Shown: piece by piece, positions 1 through 9,672 of the stretch
Layout: the number at the start of each line of letters is the position of its first letter
How positions within the stretch are numbered: position 1 is the stretch's first letter
Assembly: GCF_000967965.1 (NCBI RefSeq)
Contig: NZ_LACC01000004.1
Span: 133,415 to 197,414 of the forward strand
Reading direction: 5' to 3'
Source of the DNA: Pseudomonas fluorescens
GTDB lineage: Bacteria; Pseudomonadota; Gammaproteobacteria; Pseudomonadales; Pseudomonadaceae
Length of the DNA stretch: 64,000 nt
The notes under the pieces: model-generated
Told to the model about the DNA's origin: nothing
The model's input: only the letters and a program-made list of their open reading frames with translations
Databases searched by the model: none
Position numbers and translations under genes: made by a program

Positions 1-80
1 CTGTAAGAGCGGAACCATAAGTCGTCGTTACCGCAGAAACGGATATGTACACGATCAACAAAAGACAGGTCGGCTGTCAG

Positions 81-113
81 GCCGCCTTCGCGAGCAGGCT
101 CGCTCCCACAGGG
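81..113. repeat. single REP element
   Basis: The 30 bases from 81 match exactly the right arm of the REPIN at 32827-32856, with the core GAGCAGGCTCGCTCC followed by CACAGGG. This is the common P. fluorescens-group REP sequence in intergenic DNA. Only one arm is present here. The rest of 1-150 contains no gene I can support; it carries only the segment CCATAAGTCG near position 17, which is also found upstream of the rhs gene. Confidence 0.85.
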
Positions 114-150
114 TCCAGCAGTGGCCCGGCAATCACATTTCCCAGCCAAG

Positions 151-174
151 AAAAAGGCAACCCGAAGGTCGCCT
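151..174 (-). terminator. Rho-independent terminator of the ccm operon
   Basis: Read on the minus strand just after the lipoprotein stop codon, the sequence is AGGCGACC, a TTCG loop, GGTTGCCT and then a run of T. The stem has one internal mismatch and a stable tetraloop. It ends the ccm transcription unit. Confidence 0.75.
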
Positions 175-181
175 CTTTGCA

Positions 182-589
182 CTACTGCCCGAACTGCCGC
201 CCCAGGCCACCCGGTACACCGTGGATGTCAGTATCTTCCCACGGCCCGTTCGGACTGATCGACCGGCTCCAGCCGTTATCCCAGCGGTAATAGGTACGCT
301 GGCGATAAAAGGTATTGGGCTGGTCATCCAGCACATACACCCCAAGCTTCGGATCCCAATGGCTATTGCCCCCAGGTGGTGGCGCGAAGCTCGCTGAGGT
401 GCGTGGCAACGGCTTGGAAGGTTTGGCCGGTATGGTCGGCTTGCTCGGTACGGGCGACGTCGATGGTGTGGGGCTCGGCTGCGACGGCGGGAACGGTGGT
501 GGTGCCTGATGTTCCGTTGGTTGCTGGACCGCACAAGCGCTTAACCCCAAAACAGCGCTGAGCAGGGCAATACGAGCAATGGCGGTCAT
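182..589 (-). CDS. small proline-rich lipoprotein, function unknown
   Basis: The 135-residue product has a lipoprotein signal peptide with lipobox LSAC and the lipidated cysteine at residue 19. A Pro/Ser/Thr-rich spacer follows (about residues 22-72), then a Trp/Tyr-rich C-terminal part containing YYRWDNGWSRS. It should be anchored in the inner or outer membrane with the tail in the periplasm. The ATG has an AGGA eight bases upstream. It starts 14 bases after the ccmI stop and is followed at once by a terminator, so it is probably the last gene of the ccm operon. I do not recognise a family; a role in cytochrome maturation would be inference from position only. Confidence 0.75.
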   Translation of the reverse strand: MTAIARIALLSAVLGLSACAVQQPTEHQAPPPFPPSQPSPTPSTSPVPSKPTIPAKPSKPLPRTSASFAPPPGGNSHWDPKLGVYVLDDQPNTFYRQRTYYRWDNGWSRSISPNGPWEDTDIHGVPGGLGRQFGQ

Positions 590-603
590 GGTGGCGTTTC
601 CTG

Positions 604-1806
604 TTATTTATCCGGGCTGTCGATGGTCAGTGTTTGCGGCGCGGTGGTGCTGCTGGCCAGTGGCTGGCTGCGACCGATCCATTCGCCGGCGGTCGGTTTG
701 CCGGCACGGGAAATGCGCGCAACCAGTTGGACTTCAGGGAAGTTCGACAGTTTCAATTGCGGCATCATTGCGTCGGCATCACCCAGTTCGACGGTCACCG
801 GCAGGTCGGCCACGGTCATGCGCTTGACCGCCAGCGGGGCCGGAGGACCGGAGATCGCACGGGCGAAGATGAACACGCTGTCGCCAGGCTGGACCTTGGA
901 TTTGAGGTCCGCCGCCAGATCGACGCTGACCTTGAGCAGCGCCGAGGCCTTGGCCGCCGGTGCTTGCGCAACCTTGCCACCACTGGCAACAAGCTTCTCC
1001 GTGGCCCGGGTAATCCCGCCTTGCAGCGCCTCGCGGGACTGGTCTTCCGGCGGCAATTGCGCCAACAGGCGATTCCAGTAATCGATGGCGTCCTGATAAC
1101 GCTCGCTTTCAAACGCAGCAATGCCAAGCAAGCCAAGGCTGGTGACTTCTTTCGGATCGGCCTTGAGCGCTTCGTCGGTCAGGGCCTGGACCTTGTCCGA
1201 CCACTTCTTGCCATCGGCGAAGTACTGGGCCTGGGCCCATTGACCGAGCAGCTCGGGCTGACGACCAGCCAGGTTCACTGTACGTTCGAACATCTTCGCC
1301 GCGTCCGCCGGGCGATCCTGAGCCATGTAGGTGCGACCGAGGAAGTACATGCCTTCAGCGGAATCCGGCTGAGCGGCGACCACGCGCTCCAGGCGTTTGG
1401 TCATCTCTTCCATCGACTGCGGTGCCTGCGCGAACTCGCGAGTCAGCTCAACCTTGTCGCTGGCACCGTAATGCATGTACAGCCCCAGGCCCAGCACCGG
1501 CACCAGAATGGCCGCCAGCAACGGCAAGGGTTTGCCCAGACGCGACACCCGCGGCGCTTCAGCGCCTTCGGTGTCCGCCAGCAACTCACGGGCGGCTTCG
1601 GCGCGACCGGCGTCCATTTGCGCCGCATCGAGCACGCCCTCTTCCTGCTGAGTCTGCAACTCAGCCACGCGCTCCTGATACAGCGCGACGTTCAGGGCGG
1701 TACGATCCTCTTCACGCTGGGCGCGACGGCTGCGCAGCACCGGGATCAATAGAAAACTCAGGGCAACCAGAAGCAGCAGACCTGCAGCGAGCCAGAAATC
1801 AATCAT
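604..1806 (-). CDS. ccmI: c-type cytochrome biogenesis protein CcmI (CycH)
   Basis: CcmI captures apocytochrome c for the CcmFH haem ligase at the periplasmic face of the inner membrane. The 400-residue protein has two membrane segments (about 3-23 and 93-113) with a charged, helical cytoplasmic loop between them. TPR-like helices lie around 130-250, and a beta-rich C-terminal domain at about 280-400 is the part that binds apocytochrome in this family. Its start overlaps the end of ccmH by 8 bases, which indicates translational coupling. This is the long pseudomonad form, with the N-terminal membrane part and the periplasmic TPR part in one chain. Confidence 0.93.
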   Translation of the reverse strand: MIDFWLAAGLLLLVALSFLLIPVLRSRRAQREEDRTALNVALYQERVAELQTQQEEGVLDAAQMDAGRAEAARELLADTEGAEAPRVSRLGKPLPLLAAILVPVLGLGLYMHYGASDKVELTREFAQAPQSMEEMTKRLERVVAAQPDSAEGMYFLGRTYMAQDRPADAAKMFERTVNLAGRQPELLGQWAQAQYFADGKKWSDKVQALTDEALKADPKEVTSLGLLGIAAFESERYQDAIDYWNRLLAQLPPEDQSREALQGGITRATEKLVASGGKVAQAPAAKASALLKVSVDLAADLKSKVQPGDSVFIFARAISGPPAPLAVKRMTVADLPVTVELGDADAMMPQLKLSNFPEVQLVARISRAGKPTAGEWIGRSQPLASSTTAPQTLTIDSPDK

Positions 1807-2272
1807 TCTTGGTTTTATCCAACAGGTGGTCGAGGCGCGAGCGCTCCTCGGCAGAAAGCGAGTCCGGGGTGCCGGCGCGTTGCACGCGACGACGGCGGAC
1901 GATCACCGCGATGATCACCACCCCGCCCAGCAGCAGGCCGGCGGGGCCGAACCAGAGCAAGGCGGTCTTGGCGTTCAGCGCAGGCTTGTAGCGAACGAAA
2001 TCACCGTAGCGGTCGACCATGAAATCGATGATCTGCTGGTTGTCCTTGCCCTCGCCGAGCATGCGGAAAATCTCTTTGCGCAGGTCGGCGGCAATCGGTG
2101 CGTTGGAGTCGGCGATGTCCTGATTCTGGCACTTGGGGCAACGCAGCTCCTTGGTCAGTTCGCGGAAACGCTCGCGGTCACCTTCCTTGGCGAACTCGTA
2201 AGTGTCGATGGCCGCGTGGGCCATGCCGGCCATGCTCAAACCGATAACGGCGGCAGCAATCCAGCGCTTCAT
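1799..2272 (-). CDS. ccmH: cytochrome c maturation thioredoxin-like protein CcmH
   Basis: CcmH is the membrane-anchored dithiol protein that reduces the apocytochrome CXXCH cysteines before haem attachment. The 157-residue product has a signal peptide ending near Ala20-Ala21 and the family motif LRCPKC with Cys45 and Cys48. One C-terminal membrane helix lies at about 103-125. This is the short single-domain form, with the TPR part supplied by the separate ccmI. It overlaps ccmG by 4 bases (ATGA-type junction) and ccmI by 8 bases. Confidence 0.95.
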   Translation of the reverse strand: MKRWIAAAVIGLSMAGMAHAAIDTYEFAKEGDRERFRELTKELRCPKCQNQDIADSNAPIAADLRKEIFRMLGEGKDNQQIIDFMVDRYGDFVRYKPALNAKTALLWFGPAGLLLGGVVIIAVIVRRRRVQRAGTPDSLSAEERSRLDHLLDKTKND

Positions 2273-2805
2273 GGCTTGACCTCGTCGACCAGCGCCTGGT
2301 ACTTGGCCGCCAGTTTTTCGCGCCAGACCTGCTCGTCGATCACGCCGACGAACTTGTCACGGATGATGCCCTTGGCATCGATGAAGAAGGTTTCCGGGGC
2401 GCCGTAGACTCCGAGGTTCAGGCCCAGCGAGCCTTGGTCGTCACGAATGTCCAGTACATACGGGTTGTGGAAGTCCGTCAGCCACTTCAAGGCATCGGCG
2501 TTGGTGTCCTTGTAGTTGATGCCGTAGATCACCACGCCTTGCTGTGCCAGCTTGTTCAACACCGGGTGCTCGACCCGGCAGGAAATGCACCAGGTGCCCC
2601 AGACGTTGACCAGCGCCGGTTTGCCGAGGATGTCAGCGCGGGTCAGGGTCTTGTCGCCCTGCACCGTTGGCAGGGAAAACTCCGGGAACGGTTTGTTGAT
2701 CATGGCCGAAGGCAACTCGGCCGGATCCAGGTACAACCCTCGGTAAAGGAATACAGCAACCACCAGAAAAATCGCCAGTGGCAACAACATCAACCAACGC
2801 TTCAT
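2269..2805 (-). CDS. ccmG: thiol:disulfide interchange protein CcmG/DsbE
   Basis: This periplasmic membrane-tethered thioredoxin passes electrons to CcmH and apocytochrome c. The 178-residue protein has an N-terminal signal anchor (about 5-23), a thioredoxin fold with the redox motif WCISC (Cys73, Cys76) and the cis-proline region GAPETFFID typical of DsbE. The start codon overlaps the ccmF stop by 4 bases. All catalytic features are present. Confidence 0.95.
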   Translation of the reverse strand: MKRWLMLLPLAIFLVVAVFLYRGLYLDPAELPSAMINKPFPEFSLPTVQGDKTLTRADILGKPALVNVWGTWCISCRVEHPVLNKLAQQGVVIYGINYKDTNADALKWLTDFHNPYVLDIRDDQGSLGLNLGVYGAPETFFIDAKGIIRDKFVGVIDEQVWREKLAAKYQALVDEVKP

Positions 2806-4790
2806 GCAGTGGCTCCCGACATGCCCAGTGCTTCGCGCACGCGGCTTTTGACCTTGACCCGATATCGCCGATCCAGCGCCGCCAGCAACCCGCCTAAGCC
2901 GGTCAGCAAACCGCCGAACCAGATCCAGCGCACGAACGGTTTGACGTGAACGCGCACAGCCCAGGCACCGTTACCCAAGGGTTCACCGAGGGCGACATAG
3001 AGGTCGCGGGTGAAACCGGCATCGATGCCGGCTTCGGTCATCACTGAGTTCTGCACGGTGTACAGGCGTTTTTCCGGGTGCAGCACACTGACTTCCTTGC
3101 CATCGCGGATCACGCGAACCGTGCCCTTGTCGGAGGTGAAGTTCGGGCCTTCGAAATGCTTGGCGCCTTCGAAGACGAACTGATAACCACCCAGGTCCAT
3201 GGATTCGCCCGGCGCCAGGCGCAGGTCACGTTCGGCACTGTTCTGGCTGGACAACACGACACCCAGCGCACACACGGCAATGCCCAGGTGCGCGACCTGC
3301 ATGCCCCAGTAGCTGCGGGTTAGGGTTGGCAGGCCTTTGATCAGGCCCTTGTGGCGGGTCTTGTCGAAGATGTCACGCACACCGGCCAGCAACACCCAGG
3401 CGGCGAGCATGAAGGTCGCGAGCACGGCCCAGTTGAAATCGCCGTAGGCGACGCCGGCCACTACTGCCAGCGCAGCGCTGCCGAGCAGGACCGGGGTGAG
3501 CATGCTCACCAGCCATTTCACCGGTGTGTCTTTCCAACGCACGATCACGCCGACCGCCATCACCACCATCAGCAACGCCATCAACGGAATGAACAGCGCG
3601 TTGAAATACGGCGGGCCGACGGACAGCTTGGCGCCGGTCATGGCGTCCAGAATCAGCGGATACAAGGTGCCGAGCAGGATCATCGAGGCCGCTACCACCA
3701 GCACGAGGTTGTTGCCCAGCAGCAGGGTTTCCCTGGACCAGAGGTTGAAGCCCACCTGGCTCTTGACCACCGGCGCGCGCAGGGCGAACAGCGTCAGCGA
3801 ACCACCGACCACGAACAGCAGGAAAATCAGGATGAACACCCCGCGCTCTGGGTCGGAGGCAAAGGCATGCACCGAGGTCAGCACGCCGGAACGCACGAGG
3901 AAAGTACCCAACAGGCTCAGCGAAAACGCAGCGATGGCCAGCAACACGGTCCAGCTCTTGAACACGCCACGCTTTTCCGTGACCGCCAACGAGTGAATCA
4001 GTGCGGTGCCCACCAGCCACGGCATGAACGAGGCGTTTTCCACCGGGTCCCAGAACCACCAGCCGCCCCAGCCGAGTTCGTAGTACGCCCACCACGAACC
4101 CAGGGTGATGCCGATACCGAGGAACGCCCAGGCCACGATGGTCCAAGGACGCGACCAGCGCGCCCACGCGGCATCCAGGCGACCGCCCATCAGCGCGGCG
4201 ATCGCGAAGGCGAAGGCCACCGAGAAACCGACGTAACCCATGTACAGCATCGGCGGGTGAACGATCAGGCCGATGTCTTGCAGCAGCGGGTTGAGGTCGG
4301 CACCGTCGCTGGGCATTTGCGGCAGGATGCGCTTGAACGGGTTGGAGGTCATGATCAGGAACAGCAGGAAACCGGTGCTGATCATGCCCATCACCGCCAG
4401 CACGCGGGCCAGCATGACCTGCGGCAACTGCCGGGAAAACACCGACACCGCGAAGGTCCAGCCGCCGAGAATCAAGGCCCACAACAGCAGGGAACCTTCG
4501 TGGGCACCCCACACGGCGCTGAACTTGTAGTACCACGGCAACGCGCTGTTGGAGTTGTTGGCCACATAAGCGACGGAGAAGTCATCGACCATGAAGGCGT
4601 AGGTCAGGCAACCGAAGGCAAACACCAGAAAGGTGAATTGCCCCCAGGCGGCCGGCTGGGCCAGGCTCATCCACAGGCGGTCACCGCGCCAGGCACCGAA
4701 CAGCGGCACCACGGCCTGAGCCAGGGCAAAGCACAGGGCCAGGATCATCGCCAGATGACCCAACTCGGGAATAAAGATGCCGGACGTCAT
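2802..4790 (-). CDS. ccmF: haem lyase subunit CcmF
   Basis: CcmF is the large polytopic inner-membrane protein that receives haem from CcmE and, with CcmH/I, ligates it to apocytochrome c. At 662 residues it has the usual length, with many membrane helices. The tryptophan-rich haem-handling WWD signature WGGWWFWDPVENAS is at about 241-254, and conserved histidines lie nearby (His178 and His266). A large periplasmic domain comes before the last helix. It begins 3 bases after the ccmE stop. Confidence 0.97.
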   Translation of the reverse strand: MTSGIFIPELGHLAMILALCFALAQAVVPLFGAWRGDRLWMSLAQPAAWGQFTFLVFAFGCLTYAFMVDDFSVAYVANNSNSALPWYYKFSAVWGAHEGSLLLWALILGGWTFAVSVFSRQLPQVMLARVLAVMGMISTGFLLFLIMTSNPFKRILPQMPSDGADLNPLLQDIGLIVHPPMLYMGYVGFSVAFAFAIAALMGGRLDAAWARWSRPWTIVAWAFLGIGITLGSWWAYYELGWGGWWFWDPVENASFMPWLVGTALIHSLAVTEKRGVFKSWTVLLAIAAFSLSLLGTFLVRSGVLTSVHAFASDPERGVFILIFLLFVVGGSLTLFALRAPVVKSQVGFNLWSRETLLLGNNLVLVVAASMILLGTLYPLILDAMTGAKLSVGPPYFNALFIPLMALLMVVMAVGVIVRWKDTPVKWLVSMLTPVLLGSAALAVVAGVAYGDFNWAVLATFMLAAWVLLAGVRDIFDKTRHKGLIKGLPTLTRSYWGMQVAHLGIAVCALGVVLSSQNSAERDLRLAPGESMDLGGYQFVFEGAKHFEGPNFTSDKGTVRVIRDGKEVSVLHPEKRLYTVQNSVMTEAGIDAGFTRDLYVALGEPLGNGAWAVRVHVKPFVRWIWFGGLLTGLGGLLAALDRRYRVKVKSRVREALGMSGATA

Positions 4791-4793
4791 GGA

Positions 4794-5249
4794 TCAACCC
4801 TCCTTCGCGGGCGTTGGAGCCGATTGACCGCTGTCTTTCAACGCCTTGGTCACTTCCGGCGGCATGTACTTCTCATCGTGCTTGGCCAGCACTTCATCGG
4901 CCACGACCACGCCATCGGCATTGAGCTTGCCCAGGGCGACGATGCCCTGCCCTTCGCGGAACAGGTCCGGCAGGATGCCGCGATAAGTGATGGTCACGGA
5001 TTTGTTGAAGTCGGTGACGACGAACTTCACGTCCAGGGAATCACTGGATCGCTCAAGCGAGCCCTTCTCGACCATGCCGCCGGCGCGAATGCGCGTATCT
5101 TGTGGGGCTTCACCGTTGGCGATCTGGGTCGGTGTGTAAAACAGGTTGATGTTCTGCTGCAGGGCGCTCAGGGCCAGGCCGACGGCAGCGCCGACCCCGA
5201 CCAGGATCGCGAGAATGATGATAAGACGCTTTTTGCGCAGCGGATTCAC
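4794..5249 (-). CDS. ccmE: haem chaperone CcmE
   Basis: CcmE binds haem covalently through a histidine in the periplasm and delivers it to CcmF. I choose the GTG at 5249, giving 151 residues beginning [10 protein letters not shown]. This is the family's usual N-terminus, a short basic stretch before a membrane anchor at about 8-26. The haem-binding His124 and the following Tyr128 lie in the motif KHDEKYMP. The reading frame stays open upstream into ccmD/ccmC, but that extension has no CcmE-like sequence. The start overlaps the ccmD stop by 4 bases. Confidence 0.93.
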   Translation of the reverse strand: MNPLRKKRLIIILAILVGVGAAVGLALSALQQNINLFYTPTQIANGEAPQDTRIRAGGMVEKGSLERSSDSLDVKFVVTDFNKSVTITYRGILPDLFREGQGIVALGKLNADGVVVADEVLAKHDEKYMPPEVTKALKDSGQSAPTPAKEG

Positions 5250-5422
5250 TTGCCGTTCTCCCGGCGCAGACGACGCGCCTCTTGTTGCAGATACCGCTTG
5301 CGGGCCAGGATCGGCGCCGCCACGTTGAGGGCCAAAACCGTCAGGCAGATGCCATAGGCTGACCAGACATACAGGCCATGATGACCCATAGCAATGAAGT
5401 CGCCGAATGAAGCAAAACTCAT
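5246..5422 (-). CDS. ccmD: haem exporter accessory protein CcmD
   Basis: CcmD is a small membrane protein that helps release haem-loaded CcmE from the CcmABC complex. The 58-residue product from the ATG at 5422 begins [20 protein letters not shown], the usual CcmD N-terminus. It has one membrane helix at about 17-37 and a very basic, helical C-terminal tail. An earlier in-frame start would add 14 residues unlike the family. It overlaps ccmC by 4 bases and ccmE by 4 bases. Confidence 0.93.
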   Translation of the reverse strand: MSFASFGDFIAMGHHGLYVWSAYGICLTVLALNVAAPILARKRYLQQEARRLRRENGK

Positions 5423-6174
5423 CGAGCGACCTCCAGGCTGTTTTCCACTTCGGCTTTGACCCAACTGGCCCGGGCTTCGCGCTTGAGCACTTCAAGACGC
5501 ATGCGCAGCAGCAGGACCGCACCGAAGAAACAGTAGAAACCCAACGCCGTCAGCAGCAGTGGCAGCCACATCTCGGCGGGCATCGCCGGTTTTTCGGTGA
5601 GGGTGAAGGTCGCGCCCTGGTGCAGGGTGTTCCACCACTCCACCGAGTACTTGATGATCGGGATGTTGATCACACCGACGATCGCCAGCACCGCACAGGC
5701 CTTGGCCGCGCTGTCACGATTGCTGATGGCGTTGCCCAGCGCAATGAGACCGAAGTACAGGAAAAGCAGGATAAGCATGGACGTAAGGCGTGCATCCCAG
5801 ACCCACCACGAGCCCCAGGTCGGCTTGCCCCAGATCGCTCCGGTGACCAGCGCCACGGCGGTCATCCAGGCACCGATGGGCGCTGCGCATTGCAGGGCGA
5901 CGTCGGCCAGTTTCATTTTCCACACCAGCCCGACGATGCCGCACACCGCCAGCATCACGTAGATGGACTGGGCCAGCATGGCGGCCGGGACGTGGATATA
6001 GATGATGCGGAAGCTGTTGCCCTGCTGGTAGTCCGGCGGCGCAAAGGCCAGGCCCCAGACCACGCCAACGCTGATCAGCAGCAACGCCGCGACGCTCAGC
6101 CAGGGCAGCAGTTTGCCGCTGATGCCGTAAAACCATTTGGGCGAGCCAAGCTTGTGAAACCACGTCCAGTTCAT
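5419..6174 (-). CDS. ccmC: haem transporter CcmC
   Basis: CcmC handles haem at the periplasmic face and loads it onto CcmE. The 251-residue product has six predicted membrane helices, the WWD motif at about 115-127 ([13 protein letters not shown]) and the two haem-ligand histidines His61 (in IYIHVPAA) and His185 (in NTLHQG). About 73 bases separate it from ccmB, the only sizeable gap within this operon. Confidence 0.96.
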   Translation of the reverse strand: MNWTWFHKLGSPKWFYGISGKLLPWLSVAALLLISVGVVWGLAFAPPDYQQGNSFRIIYIHVPAAMLAQSIYVMLAVCGIVGLVWKMKLADVALQCAAPIGAWMTAVALVTGAIWGKPTWGSWWVWDARLTSMLILLFLYFGLIALGNAISNRDSAAKACAVLAIVGVINIPIIKYSVEWWNTLHQGATFTLTEKPAMPAEMWLPLLLTALGFYCFFGAVLLLRMRLEVLKREARASWVKAEVENSLEVAR

Positions 6175-6247
6175 ACTGTTTCCATCACGGTTGCTCTTTA
6201 CTGTGAAGAGCCAGGGTCTTTACTGGTTATTTTTTAACCAGACCTCA

Positions 6248-6916
6248 TTATTCGCCGACGCTGATCTTCAAGCCAGCGGCTATTGCAAAAGGTGTCAGGG
6301 TTATCGCCAAGGCGGTCAGGCTGCCAAGCCATAGGAGATAACCGGTCGCCGGCATTCCCTGCAAGGCAGCCTGCAAGGCGCCACTGCCAAGGATCAACAC
6401 CGGGATGTACAACGGCAGTATCAGCAGTGCCAGCAACAGGCCACCGCGCTTCAAGCCCACCGTCAGTGCCGCGCCCACCGCACCGAGCAGGCTCAGTACC
6501 GGTGTACCGAGCAGCAACGAAAGCAGCAACACTGGCAGACAGGCGGCAGGCAAACCGAGCATCAGCGCCAGCAAAGGCGCGAGCAAAACCAGTGCCAGGC
6601 CGGAAAAAGCCCAGTGTGCCAGCACCTTGGCCAAAACCAGAAGAGCCAGGGGGTGCGGCGAAAGGACCCACTGCTCGAGGGATCCATCCTCGAAATCACT
6701 GCGGAAAAGCCCGTCCAGCGAGAGCAAAACCGATAAAAGTGCCGCGACCCAGACCAGTCCCGGAGACAAGGTTTGCAACAATTGAGACTCGGGTCCGACC
6801 GCCAACGGGAACAGGGACACGACGATGGCGAAGAACACCAGCGGATTGGCCAGTTCTGCCGGACGGCGGAACAGCAGACGAGCCTCGCGGGCGACCAGCA
6901 GGCCGAAAACACTCAT
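6248..6916 (-). CDS. ccmB: haem exporter permease CcmB
   Basis: CcmB is the inner-membrane permease partner of the ATPase CcmA. The CcmAB ABC unit uses ATP to release holo-CcmE. At 222 residues the length is typical, and the protein consists mainly of six hydrophobic helices. The N-terminus [19 protein letters not shown] matches the family. Its start overlaps the ccmA stop by 4 bases. Confidence 0.95.
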   Translation of the reverse strand: MSVFGLLVAREARLLFRRPAELANPLVFFAIVVSLFPLAVGPESQLLQTLSPGLVWVAALLSVLLSLDGLFRSDFEDGSLEQWVLSPHPLALLVLAKVLAHWAFSGLALVLLAPLLALMLGLPAACLPVLLLSLLLGTPVLSLLGAVGAALTVGLKRGGLLLALLILPLYIPVLILGSGALQAALQGMPATGYLLWLGSLTALAITLTPFAIAAGLKISVGE

Positions 6917-7548
6917 ACGGCCCAGCTCCCAAGATCGATGTCGCGATAACCGGCCGGCATCCGGCTCAGCGTGTGATGAGTGGTCAACACCACCATGCCG
7001 CCGCGCTCGCAGTGGCCGGCCAGATGAGATTCAAGCTGTGCCACGCCCTGCTTGTCGAGGGCGGTAAAGGGTTCATCGAGGATCCAGAGCGGCGGACTGT
7101 CCAGATACAGGCGCGCCAGGGCAACGCGGCGCTGCTGACCGGCAGACAGGGTGTGGCAAGGCACATCCTCGAATCCGCGCAGGCCGACCGCGGCCAGCGC
7201 CTGCCAGATCGCCTCGTGGGTCGCCGGATGATGCAAGGCGCACAGCCAGCTCAGGTTCTCTTCCGGCGTCAGCAAATCCTTGATCCCGGCCGCGTGGCCG
7301 ATCCACAGCAGGTTGCGCGCCAGCTCACCGCGTTGTTCGTTCAGCGGCTGACCGTTGAGCAGCACCTGACCGGCGGTCGGCTGCATCAGCCCTGAGAGCA
7401 GGCGCAACAGGCTGGTCTTGCCGCTGCCGTTGGGGCCACTGATTTGCATCATTTCGCCACTGGCCAGTCTCAAATCGAGATTTTCGAAGAGCAGCCGAAG
7501 GTCTCGCTCACAGGCAAGGGCAACGGTTTGCAGGACAGGACTGGTCAA
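6913..7548 (-). CDS. ccmA: ABC transporter ATP-binding protein CcmA
   Basis: CcmA is the cytoplasmic ATPase of the CcmABCD complex, which releases haem-CcmE. The 211-residue protein has Walker A GPNGSGKT (38-45), signature LSAGQ (134-138), Walker B LWILDEP (154-160) and an H-loop in LTTHH near residue 190. It is the first gene of the ccm operon. The promoter should lie in the divergent gap shared with the FliK-like gene. Confidence 0.96.
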   Translation of the reverse strand: MTSPVLQTVALACERDLRLLFENLDLRLASGEMMQISGPNGSGKTSLLRLLSGLMQPTAGQVLLNGQPLNEQRGELARNLLWIGHAAGIKDLLTPEENLSWLCALHHPATHEAIWQALAAVGLRGFEDVPCHTLSAGQQRRVALARLYLDSPPLWILDEPFTALDKQGVAQLESHLAGHCERGGMVVLTTHHTLSRMPAGYRDIDLGSWAV

Positions 7549-7747
7549 GGGTTCACGGGCCTTATACGGTTCAAGTCGGCTCTGGCGCGGCCGTTAAAGA
7601 GATGCAGCATAGATGCAATGACGTCTTGTTCTAGAGAGCTGCGTCAAACAATTGCAAAGTTTTCGCCATTTTTGGATACAACGGCGCGGCATTATACATG
7701 CCATGCCTTACTCTAAAGAGTGCATTTTCCTCAGGTTGTGACCGCGA
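7549..7747. promoter_or_regulatory. divergent intergenic region between ccmA and the FliK-like gene
   Basis: This 199-base gap must carry both divergent promoters. On the plus strand a sigma70-like pair TTTTGG, 17 bases, TATACA (about 7673-7701) could serve the FliK-like gene. On the minus strand the same AT-rich patch reads TATAAT (7696-7691), with only a poor -35, and could serve ccmA. A small palindrome ACTCTAAAGAGT lies at about 7711-7722. I see no sigma54 or FliA consensus here. The assignments are tentative. Confidence 0.35.
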
Positions 7748-9322
7748 ATGACAGGCGAAATGAACATCCTCCCGCTACCGCAAACCCTCCCGGCGACGTC
7801 ACGCCCGCAGGTGGTCAGCGGCGAGCTGCTAAAATTGCTGACGCCGGTGGAGGGGTTGATCAGCGTCGGTCAAACCGCCCAAGCCGAAGTGTTGTCGCTC
7901 AAGCAGGCGGACCAGACTTTCCAGATGCTGCTCAAGGTCACCCTCGACAGCGGCCGCCAGACCACGGTCCAGACCACCAGCAATCAACCGCTGGCCCAGG
8001 GCACCACGCTGCTCGTCAGCCAACCCTCGGCCGGCAACCTGGCCGTGACGGTGCAACAGGCCATTGCCTCCAATGTCGCCACCCTCACCCGCCTCGACAC
8101 CGCGCAACTGCCCTTTGGCACTCTGCTGCAGGGCAAAGTGCTGACCTCGCAAGTGCTGCCCCAGGTGCCCGGCCAGCCCATGGTGTTTCGCTCGATGGTG
8201 GGCCTGCTCAACACCGCACTGAGCGGCAGCACCCTGAGCATCGACAGCCCGCAGCCCTTGCGCATCGGCACCTTGTTGAGCGCACAGGTTCAGGACGCCC
8301 AGACCGTGAAGTTCGTGCCCCTGAGCAGCCGACAGGAACAACTGGCGGTGACCCGGCAACTGGTCGACCAGCAAAGCCGCCAGGGGTCGCTGGACGGCTT
8401 GCTCAAGCTCCTGCAGAACCTTGCGCCCTCGGACCAGACATCCGTTGAATTACGTAACGTCGCTGCCCGGTTGCTCGCCGGCCTGCCGGATGTTCAACAG
8501 TTGAGCACCCACAAGGGCCTGGCCCAGGCCCTTGCCAGCAGCGGTGTGTTTCTCGAAAGCAAACTGCTGACCGGGCAAAACCCGACACTCGCGCCGGACA
8601 TGAAGGGCGACCTGCTCAAACTGGTTGCGCAGTTGAGTCAGGGCTTGCCGGCCAACACCAGCCTCGGCGCGATCATCGCCGCCAATACCCTGGCCCAGGC
8701 CATGCCGAACTTTGTCCGCAATGCCCTGGGCATGCTCGGCCAGGTCAGTGCCAAGCCGTCGCCGACCGGTTTCCCGCTGCCCGAACGCCAGTTGCAAGGC
8801 GCCGATGGTGAAAACGACCTCGAACACCTGCTTCGCCTGGCCGCCGCCGCGGTTTCACGCCTGCAAAGCCATCAACTGTCGAGCCTGGAACAAACCGGCG
8901 TCACCGCCGACGGACGGCTGATGAGCACTTGGCAGCTGGAAATCCCGATGCGCAACATGCAGGACATCGTGCCCTTGCAGGTCAAATTCCAGCGTGAAGA
9001 CTCCCCCGAAAAAGAACAGCCGAAGGAACGTCGCGAAGAACGCGAACCCAAGCAACAGCTGTGGCGTGTGGAGCTGGCCTTTGCCATGGAACCTTTGGGG
9101 CCGCTGCAAATCCAGGCGCAACTGATCAAGGGCAGCCTCTCCAGCCAGCTCTGGGCCGAGCGGCCTTACACCGCGAACCTGATCGAAAGTAACCTGAGCG
9201 GGCTGCGTGACCGCTTGCTGTCCGCCGGCCTGAACGTCGGCGATCTGGACTGCCACCTCGGCACACCACCCCAAGGCCCGCAAACCCGCCTCGAACAACG
9301 CTGGGTCGACGAAACCGCATGA
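7748..9322 (+). CDS. FliK-like flagellar hook-length control family protein (second copy)
   Basis: The 524-residue protein is Gln/Leu/Ser-rich. It has an extended N-terminal region and a C-terminal domain at about 390-500 that resembles the Flg_hook domain of FliK, the part that talks to FlhB. A charged stretch (EREDSPEKEQPKERREERE-like) lies at about 415-440. A canonical fliK is present at 32876-34240, so this is a second, diverged paralogue. It overlaps the next gene by 4 bases, and that gene encodes a lone FlhB C-domain, so the two probably act together in export control. The start could also be the ATG at 7760, which has AGG four bases upstream. Confidence 0.75.
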   Translation: MTGEMNILPLPQTLPATSRPQVVSGELLKLLTPVEGLISVGQTAQAEVLSLKQADQTFQMLLKVTLDSGRQTTVQTTSNQPLAQGTTLLVSQPSAGNLAVTVQQAIASNVATLTRLDTAQLPFGTLLQGKVLTSQVLPQVPGQPMVFRSMVGLLNTALSGSTLSIDSPQPLRIGTLLSAQVQDAQTVKFVPLSSRQEQLAVTRQLVDQQSRQGSLDGLLKLLQNLAPSDQTSVELRNVAARLLAGLPDVQQLSTHKGLAQALASSGVFLESKLLTGQNPTLAPDMKGDLLKLVAQLSQGLPANTSLGAIIAANTLAQAMPNFVRNALGMLGQVSAKPSPTGFPLPERQLQGADGENDLEHLLRLAAAAVSRLQSHQLSSLEQTGVTADGRLMSTWQLEIPMRNMQDIVPLQVKFQREDSPEKEQPKERREEREPKQQLWRVELAFAMEPLGPLQIQAQLIKGSLSSQLWAERPYTANLIESNLSGLRDRLLSAGLNVGDLDCHLGTPPQGPQTRLEQRWVDETA

Positions 9323-9648
9323 AAAACCCCAACGCCCCACGCCAGGCCATCGCCCTCAAATACGACGGCACCCACGCCCCCACCCTCACGGCCAAGGGCG
9401 ACGAAGCGCTGGCGGAAGAAATCCTGCGCATTGCCCGCGACTGCGAAGTGCCGATCTACGAAAACGCCGAGTTGGTGAGGCTGCTGGCGAGGATGGAGCT
9501 GGGGGACAGCATTCCGCAGGAGCTCTATCTGACGATTGCCGAGATCATTGCGTTTGCGTGGAGTTTGAAGGGGAAGTTTCAGGCGGGGCAGGATCCGAAT
9601 GCGCTGATGGTCGAGAAGGACATTACTGAGCGCGGCGACGACTACTGA
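9319..9648 (+). CDS. FlhB C-domain-like (FhlB/EscU/YscU/HrcU family) export switch protein
   Basis: The 109-residue product is a free-standing homologue of the part of FlhB that lies after the autocleavage site. RQAIALKYDGTHAPTLTAKG aligns with HYAVALKYDPEKGNAPVLLAKG of the FlhB in this window, and the following helix ending in LYLTIAEIIAFAW aligns with LYLAVAQVLAYVY. It has no membrane part and no NPTH cleavage motif. Such FhlB proteins can stand in for the FlhB C-terminal fragment in export-specificity switching. Its 4-base overlap with the FliK-like gene supports a functional pair. The exact role in pseudomonads is not established from this sequence. Confidence 0.85.
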   Translation: MKNPNAPRQAIALKYDGTHAPTLTAKGDEALAEEILRIARDCEVPIYENAELVRLLARMELGDSIPQELYLTIAEIIAFAWSLKGKFQAGQDPNALMVEKDITERGDDY

Positions 9649-9672
9649 TACGTTCAGTCGTTGCCCGTCCAT

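Noticed and set aside
3351..5357. 668-codon plus-strand frame opposite ccmF/ccmE
   Set aside because: Low-complexity His/Gln-rich translation with no family features; a shadow of ccmF.
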